From Vibrio sp. 10N.286.49.B1 (GTDB taxonomy: Bacteria > Pseudomonadota > Gammaproteobacteria > Enterobacterales > Vibrionaceae), in the NCBI RefSeq assembly GCF_002873335.1, contig NZ_MCUW01000012.1:394275-458274 (forward strand): 64,000 nt of DNA. Direction: 5' to 3'. Within the stretch, counting starts at the first letter, position 1. Every line of letters begins with the position of its first letter. Below are positions 9,165-17,200 of the stretch, in pieces. The notes under the pieces were generated by a model. It made no database searches. It saw nothing but the letters and a program-made list of their open reading frames with translations, and was not told where the DNA came from. A program made the translations under genes and the position numbers.

Positions 9165-9278
9165 TCATTTCCAAAGCAATGCGAACAATTTATTGGGCAA
9201 ATTGTCGCATACGTGCTATTTGCGCCGTTAATCAACAAACCAAACCATGGGACGCAACTTGTTTTGACACCGGCTTAA

Positions 9279-11450
9279 CTAGTTGACGTTAACGTTCTGG
9301 TCACGCTCATCATACATATCTGGTGTGGTGTGTAACCCCCCCGTATAACCCGCTTTTTCTAAGGTCTCACGCACTTGCTTGACCTGCTCGGCAGTAACGG
9401 CTGACTCGCGCGCCCCCAAATGTAAGCGAACAAATGAGATGAGTTCTGATAACGCTGTATCCGATAACACGTCATCAAAGCTCACCATTGGCATAAAGTT
9501 TCTTTCTTCATCTAAATAGGTTGGCTGCAGTCCTCTTAAGGTTACCGCGATTGTATTGAATGGATCACTATGCATAATAATGCCGTTATTTAGCAATGTA
9601 GGTGCTATAGGATCGCGTCCCTTACCATCCTCGCCATGGCAAGCGCCACAGGTTTGATTGTAAGTAGCGTAGGTCTCATCAGCGTACGCGGCTTCCGTAA
9701 AACCAGTAGGCTTCAAGGTCACCGCCCTACTTTCGATGACATTATTTTTGTCTCCCATCAACAAATAATAAGACATTGACTCGATGTCTTCTCGCGTCAT
9801 CAAACTCAAGCTATTTTTCACAACGTCGGCCATCCCAGCGAAAGCTGAACCCTTATCAGAATGCCCTGTATGTAAAAAATCAGATAGTGTTGATTCATCC
9901 CAACCATCAACGAATAATTCATTAGCGCTGATATTGGGGGCATTCCAGCCATCAATTAGGTTGCCTTGAAAAATCCTATCCGTATCGAGTGCCTGTGCGA
10001 TATTTCTCGGCGTGTGACACTCAGAACAATGTCCCAACCCTGCCACCCAGTACTTTCCCTTTTTCCATTTATCAATATCGTCGATATTGCTTTCGAGTTC
10101 AGCAGGAGGTGTGTACTCCAACTCGGCGGTGTCCATAAAGACTATGTTCCAACCCAATAATCCCAATCGAATGTTCGAAGGGAACATCATCTGGTTTTGA
10201 TCGTTTTGCCGCGAGACCGCGTCGATTGATTGCATGTACTCCCACAAATCATGCATGTCTTGATCATTAACATACTGATAAGAAGTATACGGCATAGCCG
10301 GATACAAATAACCGTGCTGTCCTTTACCATCCACTAGCGCCGCTTCAAAATCTTCAAATGAATAGAGACCAATCCCTTCCGTTGTATGTGGGGTAATGTT
10401 CGTTGAATAAATTGTACCAAATGGGGTCACAAATGGCAGGCCACCAGCAAAGGGTTCTCCCCCTTCTGCGCTGTGACAAGCGACACAATCACCTGCGTGG
10501 GCAAGGTATTCGCCTCGCTCCACTGACTCAGGATCCAACCTCGCGAGTTTCGCGTCTTCGTCCAATCTGGACTTAGTCATGTAGGCCCCGAGTGCCAAAA
10601 TTTCATTCGATGTAAGCTGTTGTCCAAACGCCGGCATCACGTTATTAAGCCCGTTTCTAATCGTGTGCTGAATCTCCTCTATACTGCCTCCATGAAGCCA
10701 GATACTATCGGAAAGATCAGGGACGCCAAGCTGTGCATTGGCAACGGAACCGTCACCGTGACACGATGAACAGTATTGAATAAACAGTTCTTTGCCTAAT
10801 GTCACTTTTACTGCTGGAACGTCTGTATGTCTTTGATTCAATGACGCCAAGTAATAAGACATTTTGGCAATATCATCGGGTTTGATTGCATCGACCCAAC
10901 CCGGCATCGCCCCGTTTCGTCCTTGTGTAATAGAATGAATAATGGCTTCATCATCGCCGCCATATAACCATTCATTGTCAATCAAGTTAGGGAAGTGCTT
11001 CGCCCCTTGCGCATTATTGCGGTGGCAGGCTGCACAATGCGTTTGGAATAAAATTCGCCCCGAATCAACCACCACATCGTTTAGTGCTAATTCCGTAAAG
11101 TTTTTCTCCGGTATTTGCGCCATTTGTTCATCAAGATTGGTGCTCACACTACTGAGTTTGTCATCGCTTTGTTTCCAATCGACGAGTCCTTGCCAGTTCC
11201 CCATGCCTGGGTACAGGATTAGGTACCCAACAGAAATTGAGAACGCGATAAAGTAAGACACAAACAGAATCTTAGGCGGAGGGGCGTCATTTTCATCAAT
11301 ACCATCAAAGGTCCCTATGGTTTTGTTTTCATTAGCACTGTGGTTATTTCGCCAATATTTGATCACGACCACAACCATCAGCACGAAGAATACACAGGTT
11401 CCTATGACGGCCCAAAGATTCCAAAATACACTCATTTCATTGCTGTCCAT
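9279..11450 (-). CDS. ccoP: CcoP (cbb3 oxidase subunit III) fused to triheme dehydrogenase-type cytochrome c
   Basis: A 723-residue pentahaem protein, far longer than a normal CcoP (about 300). Residues 1-290 are CcoP: two transmembrane helices (about 9-31 and 61-80), the FDGIDENDAPPP motif, and two haem sites CAACH (139-143) and CSSCH (227-231). Residues 310-723 match the three-haem cytochrome subunit of membrane alcohol/aldehyde dehydrogenases and nicotinate dehydrogenase NicB: CVACH (322-326) followed by GGLPFVTPFGTIYSTNIT, CSECH (475-479) followed by TPRN, and CGACH (601-605). The ATG at 11450 shares one base with the ccoO stop and follows GAGGGG. The extra domain probably takes electrons directly from a periplasmic dehydrogenase. 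No such dehydrogenase is encoded nearby. Confidence 0.9.
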   Translation of the reverse strand: MDSNEMSVFWNLWAVIGTCVFFVLMVVVVIKYWRNNHSANENKTIGTFDGIDENDAPPPKILFVSYFIAFSISVGYLILYPGMGNWQGLVDWKQSDDKLSSVSTNLDEQMAQIPEKNFTELALNDVVVDSGRILFQTHCAACHRNNAQGAKHFPNLIDNEWLYGGDDEAIIHSITQGRNGAMPGWVDAIKPDDIAKMSYYLASLNQRHTDVPAVKVTLGKELFIQYCSSCHGDGSVANAQLGVPDLSDSIWLHGGSIEEIQHTIRNGLNNVMPAFGQQLTSNEILALGAYMTKSRLDEDAKLARLDPESVERGEYLAHAGDCVACHSAEGGEPFAGGLPFVTPFGTIYSTNITPHTTEGIGLYSFEDFEAALVDGKGQHGYLYPAMPYTSYQYVNDQDMHDLWEYMQSIDAVSRQNDQNQMMFPSNIRLGLLGWNIVFMDTAELEYTPPAELESNIDDIDKWKKGKYWVAGLGHCSECHTPRNIAQALDTDRIFQGNLIDGWNAPNISANELFVDGWDESTLSDFLHTGHSDKGSAFAGMADVVKNSLSLMTREDIESMSYYLLMGDKNNVIESRAVTLKPTGFTEAAYADETYATYNQTCGACHGEDGKGRDPIAPTLLNNGIIMHSDPFNTIAVTLRGLQPTYLDEERNFMPMVSFDDVLSDTALSELISFVRLHLGARESAVTAEQVKQVRETLEKAGYTGGLHTTPDMYDERDQNVNVN

Positions 11451-12058
11451 CACAACGCCCCCTCTGAGGTATCAACGCCTAGGCTTTGCAGATAGTGAAT
11501 CAATGCTTCGCCCTTCGTTTTGCCACGAACTTGCAATCGAGCATCGGCAATATCATCATCAGTATAAGGAACGCCCAGCGTGCGAAGCGTTTCCATCTTC
11601 CCGGTAATAGCATCACCAGACAATTTCTGTTCAAACAGCCATGGATAAGACGGCATGATAGAGGTAGGGACCACTTGACGAGGATTGATCAAATGAATGA
11701 TGTGCCATTGGTCAGAATATTTGCGCCCCATATTGGTTAAATCTGGCCCAGTACGCTTCGAACCCCAAAGATTCGGGAACTCGTAGATATCATCAGATTC
11801 TTTGTTAGCGCGACCATTTCGCTTGGTTTCAGGGTCAAGAGGACGAACCATTTGCGTGTGACAAACATGACAACCTTCGCTAATGTAAATATCTCGCCCT
11901 GCTACTTGAATCGCCGTTAATGGTAACGCCATGCTACCTTTTGCAATCTCCGGTCCTCTCACAATATTTGGTACAACCCAAACGAGCAGCGAGAAAGAGG
12001 CCACCACAACAGTGGTAACAATGAGAATGCCAACAGACTTAGTAAAATCAGCCGTCAT
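11450..12058 (-). CDS. ccoO: cbb3 oxidase subunit II, monohaem cytochrome c
   Basis: A 202-residue CcoO with one N-terminal membrane helix (about 8-30) and the haem c site in GCHVCHTQMVRPL (residues 63-75). The family motifs GRANKESDDIYEFPNLWGSKRTGPDL and PSIMPSYPWLF-like segments are present; the latter holds the methionine ligand. It passes electrons from CcoP to CcoN. It begins one base after the ccoN stop and its own stop overlaps the ccoP start, indicating translational coupling. There is no room for ccoQ. Confidence 0.95.
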   Translation of the reverse strand: MTADFTKSVGILIVTTVVVASFSLLVWVVPNIVRGPEIAKGSMALPLTAIQVAGRDIYISEGCHVCHTQMVRPLDPETKRNGRANKESDDIYEFPNLWGSKRTGPDLTNMGRKYSDQWHIIHLINPRQVVPTSIMPSYPWLFEQKLSGDAITGKMETLRTLGVPYTDDDIADARLQVRGKTKGEALIHYLQSLGVDTSEGAL

Positions 12059-12059
12059 C

Positions 12060-13469
12060 TTATGCCTCCTTTGCTACAGGCACCGCTGCAGAGCGGACTG
12101 TTTTATATAAATTAAATGCCATCAACAATAAGCCGAGTACAAACAAGGCCCCACCGAAGAAGCGTAAGAATAACCATGGTGCTTTGAAGTCCATAGCCTC
12201 AACAAAGCTGTAAAGTAACGCGCCATTCTCACTTTGTGCTAGCCACATGTAGCCTTCTCCAATTCCTGCTACCCACAATGCAATGGCATAAATCGCCACC
12301 CCTGCATGTGCGAGCCAGAAATGCCATTTGATCAAACGCCTCGACCACAATGCTTCTTTCCCCCACAGTCTTGGTATGAAGTAATAGAAAACAGCGATGC
12401 CCGACATTCCAACCCAACCTAATGCGCCAGAATGAACATGCCCAATGATCCATTCCGTATTATGAGCGACCATATTGAACCAACGAATGGCGAGCAACGG
12501 CCCTTCGAACGTTGCTAAACAGTAGTAAAGAATGGCAGAAAAGAAGAAAAGCATGATGTAGTCCGTTTTGAGCTTTTCCTTATTTTGTAGCAATGTCATG
12601 GCGCTGTTGAATGCCCCCCCCCAAGAAGGCAGCCATAAAATCAATGACATGACGATACCAATATTTTGAACCCAGATGGGTACGGAAGAATAGATAAGAT
12701 GATGTGTCCCAGCCCAGGTGTAGAAACCCACTAATCCCCAGAAGTGGATGATAGACAGTCGATAAGAATAAATAGGTCTTTCTGATATTTTCGGTATGAA
12801 ATAGTAGTTCATACCAATCACGCCCGCCGTCAACAAGAACCCAACGGCGTTGTGGCCCCACCACCATTGAACAATGGCATCTTGAGCGCCCGCAAACACC
12901 GAATAAGACTTCATAAATGAAGCGGGCATAGCCAGGTTATTAACAACAAAAATCATCGCTACGACAATAATGAAGGCAGCAAAAAACCAGTTTGCTACGA
13001 AGATGTGTTGCACTTTTCTTTGCCCGATTGTGCCAAAAAATAGCACCGCGTACAGTACCCAGACCAACACTATCAATAAATCAATTGGCCACTCTAATTC
13101 AGCGTATTCTTTTGAAGTGGTGTAACCCATCGGCAGCGTCAACACAGCCAACAATAGAACTAGCTGCCAGCCCCAAAATACCATCCAAGCCAAACTTTTA
13201 TTGTATAGACCACACTGCCCAGTTCTTTGGGCGATATAGAGTGAGGTACCCATAAGAATATTGACGACAAAGCCGTAGATCACACCTGAAGTGTGCAGCG
13301 GGCGCAAGCGGCCAAACTGAATGTATTCTGAGTCGAAATTCAACACTGGCCAGTATAATTGGGCAGCAAGCGCCACCCCAATAAACATTCCCACGATTGC
13401 CCATATCAAAGAGGCAACCACAAAATATTTGACGACTTTTACGTTAAACTGCGTTGACGCATCTTCCAT
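12060..13469 (-). CDS. ccoN: cbb3 oxidase catalytic subunit I
   Basis: A 469-residue twelve-helix haem-copper oxidase subunit that reduces oxygen to water. The metal ligands are visible: the haem b histidine in RPLHTSGVIYG, the copper B histidine in WWWGHNAVGF, the His-His pair in TWAGTHHLIYSS, and the haem histidines in IIGHVHSGALGW. The ATG at 13469 is preferred over an in-frame GTG at 13490 because GGGAG lies seven bases before it. A run of nine G residues on the coding strand (12614-12622, in WGGAF) is unusual. It is paralogous to the ccoN at 21.9 kb; by eye the two are similar over their whole length. Confidence 0.95.
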   Translation of the reverse strand: MEDASTQFNVKVVKYFVVASLIWAIVGMFIGVALAAQLYWPVLNFDSEYIQFGRLRPLHTSGVIYGFVVNILMGTSLYIAQRTGQCGLYNKSLAWMVFWGWQLVLLLAVLTLPMGYTTSKEYAELEWPIDLLIVLVWVLYAVLFFGTIGQRKVQHIFVANWFFAAFIIVVAMIFVVNNLAMPASFMKSYSVFAGAQDAIVQWWWGHNAVGFLLTAGVIGMNYYFIPKISERPIYSYRLSIIHFWGLVGFYTWAGTHHLIYSSVPIWVQNIGIVMSLILWLPSWGGAFNSAMTLLQNKEKLKTDYIMLFFFSAILYYCLATFEGPLLAIRWFNMVAHNTEWIIGHVHSGALGWVGMSGIAVFYYFIPRLWGKEALWSRRLIKWHFWLAHAGVAIYAIALWVAGIGEGYMWLAQSENGALLYSFVEAMDFKAPWLFLRFFGGALFVLGLLLMAFNLYKTVRSAAVPVAKEA

Positions 13470-13495
13470 GTCAGAGCTCCCTGTAAACACTGTTC

Positions 13496-13870
13496 TTATT
13501 TAACTGTGTCGGCCTTACTATTAGTAGACTCGTGTACTTTAGAACCGAGCATGGAGTAGTAATAGGCAATATCTGAAATATCGCTGTCCGACAGTGCATC
13601 GGCTTGTTGCTGCATTAAAACCGCAAGGCCAGCAGAACGCTCTCTGGATTGATAACTTTTCAAAGAGGTGATGAGGTAAGCCATTTTCTGACCCCTCAGA
13701 TTTGGGTAGGATTCGATACTGGAAATACCGCCTTCACCATGGCACGTCATGCATACTTTGGCTTTTTGTTCACCAAGATCAAATTTTTCGTCGGCAAAAA
13801 CGTAGGGCGAAATAAAAAAAGTAACTAAAACAGATAGTCGGGTTAAACGATGAAGCGTGCTTCTTACCAT
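13496..13870 (-). CDS. Small periplasmic cytochrome c (first gene of the cco operon)
   Basis: A 124-residue class I cytochrome c with a signal peptide (RLSVLVTFFISPYVFA, cleaved before DEKF) and one haem site CMTCHGEGG, like a single-domain c4/c5 cytochrome. The segment LMQQQADALSDSDISDIAYYYSML probably supplies the methionine ligand. The ATG at 13870 follows AAGGA at nine bases; the open frame extends to 13966 but without a ribosome site. It lies 26 bases upstream of ccoN on the same strand, so it is probably the soluble electron carrier feeding this oxidase. Confidence 0.85.
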   Translation of the reverse strand: MVRSTLHRLTRLSVLVTFFISPYVFADEKFDLGEQKAKVCMTCHGEGGISSIESYPNLRGQKMAYLITSLKSYQSRERSAGLAVLMQQQADALSDSDISDIAYYYSMLGSKVHESTNSKADTVK

Positions 13871-14257
13871 GACACAATTCCTTATATGGCACGTTGTGTT
13901 ACTTGCGCTATCACGCGCAATTTTCCTTTGATCGAGTCGTGTAAAATAAAACATAATCAAAATCAAAGTGTTGCTATCATAAGTGCAGTAAAAACTGCAC
14001 GCTTCGACTCATCCTAAGCCTGTTGTACGTATAAATACTTAGAATAGAACAATAGAGAGTACTGTTTAAAAACATAGAAGCGAGAAGAGGGATTGGCAAA
14101 TCAATCTAGGTCAAAGGCGCAGATAATATATAAATGAGTCAAAGAACGTGCTTATACGAAGTCGGTTTTCACCAGCCATTTCAGTTTCCAGCGTTATTTG
14201 CGCTTTATTTTCGAACTTAGCATGACATTTCACCGTCAATTAAGGTATAACGATGCG
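13871..14257. other. Divergent promoter region between the first cco operon and rioA
   Basis: 387 bases with no gene. A sequence at 13953-13966 (ATAAT-N4-ATCAA) keeps one good half of an FNR box and a poor second half. No clear terminator or RNA structure is seen. Confidence 0.5.
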
Positions 14258-15145
14258 ATGAAAATACCTAAACGAATACAGCCTCTGGTTGACGATGGTC
14301 TCGTCGACGAGGTGAAGAGCCAGTTAATGAGTGGCAAAGAGGCATCGGTGTACATTGTGCAGTGTGGCGATACAATCCGCTGCGCCAAAGTGTACAAAGA
14401 AGCCAGCCAACGCAGCTTTAAAAAAGCGTCCGCTTACCGTGAAGGTCGTAAAGTGCGTAATAGTCGCCGAGCACGTGCGATGGAAAAAGGTTCCGGGTTT
14501 GGCCGCGAGCAACAAGAAAAAGTTTGGCAAAGTGCCGAAGTGGACGCGTTGTACAAACTTGCTGAAGCAGGCGTACGTGTGCCTGTTCCTTACGGTTGCT
14601 TTGACGGCGTGTTATTGATGGAATTGGTCACCGATGACGAGGGTTACGTTGCCCCACGACTCAACGATGTAGTGATGCCTGCTGAGCAAGCCATTGAAGA
14701 CCATGATGTCATGATGAATTATGTGGTTAAAATGCTGTGTGTCGGCCTTATCCACGGTGATTTGTCAGAGTTCAACGTTTTGGTCGATGAATATGGTCCC
14801 GTTATCATTGATTTACCTCAGGCTGTCGACGCGTCTGCGAATAACAATGCAGAATGGATGTTGACGCGTGATGTCAACAACATCCGCGACTATTACAGCC
14901 AATTTGCCCCAGAATTAAGCACGACTGAATATGCCAAAGAAATGTGGGCATTGTACGAAAAAGGCGAACTGACACCAGAAACGGAATTAACCGGAAAAGT
15001 TCAAGAGAATAATGTTGAAGCAGATCTTGCCGCGATCATGCAGGAAATTGATGCTGCTCGCAGTGAAGAAAATTTCAGACAAGAGCGCTTAAAAGAAGCA
15101 AAAGACGGCGTAGACGAGAGTAAGTTTAACTGGGCGGATAATTAA
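14258..15145 (+). CDS. rioA: RIO1-family serine protein kinase
   Basis: A 295-residue RIO kinase. The nucleotide-binding segment MSGKEASVYIV (residues 24-34), the catalytic loop HGDLSEFNVLV and the metal-binding IIDLPQAVD are intact. Bacterial RIO kinases are atypical protein kinases of poorly known role; the eukaryotic relatives act in ribosome maturation. The start at 14258 (MKIPKRIQPLVDDG) is chosen because homologues begin this way; an upstream in-frame start at 14198 adds residues that do not look conserved. The acidic C-terminus is typical. Transcribed alone, with a strong terminator. Confidence 0.9.
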   Translation: MKIPKRIQPLVDDGLVDEVKSQLMSGKEASVYIVQCGDTIRCAKVYKEASQRSFKKASAYREGRKVRNSRRARAMEKGSGFGREQQEKVWQSAEVDALYKLAEAGVRVPVPYGCFDGVLLMELVTDDEGYVAPRLNDVVMPAEQAIEDHDVMMNYVVKMLCVGLIHGDLSEFNVLVDEYGPVIIDLPQAVDASANNNAEWMLTRDVNNIRDYYSQFAPELSTTEYAKEMWALYEKGELTPETELTGKVQENNVEADLAAIMQEIDAARSEENFRQERLKEAKDGVDESKFNWADN

Positions 15146-15204
15146 CCCGCCACCTGTCTAATAGACGAATCATTCTTTAGGTAAGCCTTACCTCATTGAT
15201 AAAT

Positions 15205-15240
15205 AAAAATCGACTAACTGTAATCAGCTAGTCGATTTTT
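15205..15240. terminator. Strong bidirectional terminator after rioA
   Basis: The stem pairs AAAAATCGACTA with the TAGTCGATTTTT side and ends in a run of T. It serves rioA and possibly the convergent DUF1499 gene. Confidence 0.8.
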
Positions 15241-15392
15241 AATGTTCAAACATACTCAAGCGATGTTATTTAGATCAAATACTAATAAACGTCAACGCTA
15301 CTTAGTTTCAAAACCATTCAGCTTCAAGGCTATGTCGTCTCAAAGCGACTTAACGGCGATTGCTAAGCCGGCAAGGCACCGTTTGATAGCCA

Positions 15393-15848
15393 CTATTTCT
15401 GGCTTTCTGCCTCAGCAAACCGCTGCGAAAATTCGCTATAACGGTTTCTGTTTAATCCCTTATCACTGTAGCCTGTTCGTGATTGAGAACGATACTGCAG
15501 CGTGTTGCTGTCAGCATCAAAGTAGAGCTCAAGATCGTCGCGATATTTCATGGTGGGGGTGGTAAACACCACATGCATATAGTCGCCTGAATCCTCCACA
15601 ATCTCATTGTTACCCATTTTATCTAATACCATTACGACACTATTTTTTGCATGACTCTTATCTGAAAAAATAAGGGGCTCAACTTTTTTTTCTGCATCAC
15701 TGGTTTGAGTCGAGACCGCATTAGGCGTCGTTGGCATAGGTGCAAACTGTCCATCATTAACCCCTAAGTAAGACGGCGTTGTATTATTTTTGTAAACCAT
15801 ATAGGCAATCAGCGCCACAAGTGCAGTCAGAATTACTTTAGCTATCAT
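15393..15848 (-). CDS. DUF1499 family membrane-anchored protein
   Basis: A 151-residue protein with one N-terminal hydrophobic segment (VILTALVALIAYMVY, about 5-19) that anchors it to the inner membrane. The C-terminal part, with VVFTTPTMKYRDDLELYFD and YRSQSRTGYSDKGLNRNRYSEF, matches the DUF1499 family, whose function is unknown. It lies downstream of sigZ on the same strand, about 240 bases away, so linkage is uncertain. Confidence 0.75.
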   Translation of the reverse strand: MIAKVILTALVALIAYMVYKNNTTPSYLGVNDGQFAPMPTTPNAVSTQTSDAEKKVEPLIFSDKSHAKNSVVMVLDKMGNNEIVEDSGDYMHVVFTTPTMKYRDDLELYFDADSNTLQYRSQSRTGYSDKGLNRNRYSEFSQRFAEAESQK

Positions 15849-16085
15849 CGATCAATCCTTTGTTAATGAGATGGTTAGAGTACAGTGCCCTGTCCTTCAA
15901 TGATAATCAACCTCAATAGTATGAAATATTATCAGCCTAAAAGGACTGCTCGCCCCTACTGAGAAAAACACACATGTCCTGCGGTCAATGATAAATTAAG
16001 GGAGTCAATACTTACACGCTAGGCTTATAAGCAGTGCAGTACAACGTGATAACGTATTTATATCGGCAGGCAAAAAAGCACGCTA

Positions 16086-16661
16086 TTACGCACGCGCACT
16101 AATATGGTGGTGGCCATCATTTGCCAAAAGTAGATGCTTACATTCAGGTTCTGGGTGAAAATCAATAATGCCCTCACGGCCAAATTCCATATTGCAATAA
16201 TCGATCAAGATATCTTTTAGCTTCACACGGCCCCGTTGGATGCGACTTTTCGTTGCAGATAAGGATAGCTCGAGCTGGTCGGCAACTTGCTGCTGAGAAA
16301 GTCCTTCAAGCTCAGATAACACCATTGGTCTGCGATATTTTTCTGGCAAGCACTCAAGTATTGGACGCAAACACTGACCGACTTCCTGAAGGTTAGTTTG
16401 TACAACAGTGAGTTCTTCCTCCGCATGGTCGTCATTCAGTTCATCGTGTATTTGCTGGGAACGATAGAAGTCCATGATCGCGTTGTGAGTAATACGAAAC
16501 AACCAGCTTTTCAAATGATCTTGGGACTTAAGTTGATGTTGTTTTTGGCTGGCTTTAAGGTAAACATCTTGCAAGATATCATCGGCGACGTCGGGGCTTT
16601 TCATCTGCTTTACAATATAGCCTCGTAGTTGATCATGATGCTCCAACCATTGCGTTAACAT
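16086..16661 (-). CDS. sigZ: ECF sigma factor, SigZ-type
   Basis: A 191-residue ECF sigma factor with both DNA-binding regions: sigma-2 (about residues 5-75, with DILQDVYLKA and HLKSWLFRITHNAIMDFYR) and sigma-4 (about 95-150, with LPEKYRRPMVLSELEGLSQQQVADQLELS). The extra C-terminal 40 residues end in a histidine-rich segment (CKHLLLANDGHHH), as in SigZ proteins. No anti-sigma factor gene is adjacent, which is unusual for ECF factors. The regulon cannot be read from this window. Confidence 0.85.
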   Translation of the reverse strand: MLTQWLEHHDQLRGYIVKQMKSPDVADDILQDVYLKASQKQHQLKSQDHLKSWLFRITHNAIMDFYRSQQIHDELNDDHAEEELTVVQTNLQEVGQCLRPILECLPEKYRRPMVLSELEGLSQQQVADQLELSLSATKSRIQRGRVKLKDILIDYCNMEFGREGIIDFHPEPECKHLLLANDGHHHISARA

Positions 16662-16747
16662 ATCTTATTGCCTGCTTGTTTAATCATTCAAAAAATATAT
16701 TTCCATAATACCAGAATTGTAATTACTTATCATCACTCGATGAATGT

Positions 16748-16789
16748 AACGCCTCACCCGCTAGAATATTGGTAAGGCGTTAAGCATTT
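16748..16789. terminator. Putative hairpin between the rhodanese gene and sigZ
   Basis: Stem AACGCCTCACC with GGTAAGGCGTT, a 12-base loop, and a T-run after it on the plus strand. On the minus strand, where the genes lie, the tail is not T-rich, so its role as terminator is uncertain. Confidence 0.4.
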
Positions 16790-16794
16790 TTTAG

Positions 16795-17193
16795 TTAGTG
16801 TTCGTTTTCAAACTGTCCACCCTTTTCTAACCATTGTGCAAACCCGCCAGCCAGATTCATCACAGGGCTGAGTCCCATCTCCTGCGCCAACTGCGCAGCA
16901 TAAAGAGAGCGTAGCCCATGAGCACAATAAAATACGTAGGTTTTATCTTGATTAAAAACCTCGTTGTGGGCAGGGCATGCAGGGTCAATCAAAAACTCCA
17001 ACATGCCTCGAGGACAAGTAAATGCCCCGGGAATTAAACCCAACTTTTTTCTCTCCAAGGCTTCTCGTACATCAACGAAGACATAACGCTCGTCGTTAAA
17101 TAGGGTTTTAGCGTCATCAATCGACAAATCAATGACAGAGCGTCGTGCTTCTTCGGTGAGCGAGGCGATCCCTCTGGTAATACTCTGTGCCAT
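16795..17193 (-). CDS. Rhodanese-like sulfurtransferase domain protein
   Basis: A 132-residue single-domain rhodanese. YVFVDVREALERKKLG is the family N-terminal motif and FYCAHGLRS (about residue 89) carries the catalytic cysteine that forms the persulfide. Such proteins move sulfane sulfur between thiol acceptors. It starts eight bases after the PatB-like gene, so the two are one transcript; a cysteine-metabolising lyase and a sulfur carrier together suggest sulfur transfer or sulfide handling. Its substrate is not known. Confidence 0.85.
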   Translation of the reverse strand: MAQSITRGIASLTEEARRSVIDLSIDDAKTLFNDERYVFVDVREALERKKLGLIPGAFTCPRGMLEFLIDPACPAHNEVFNQDKTYVFYCAHGLRSLYAAQLAQEMGLSPVMNLAGGFAQWLEKGGQFENEH

Positions 17194-17200
17194 TGGTGTT

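Noticed and set aside
13953..13966. FNR-box-like sequence upstream of the first cco operon (TTGAT-N4-ATTAT on the minus strand)
   Set aside because: Only one half-site is good; the second half has two mismatches, so I did not list it as an operator, though oxygen control of cbb3 genes would be expected.
15242..15565. 107-codon open frame on the plus strand
   Set aside because: It overlaps the well-supported DUF1499 gene on the other strand, has no ribosome site and shows no recognisable domain.
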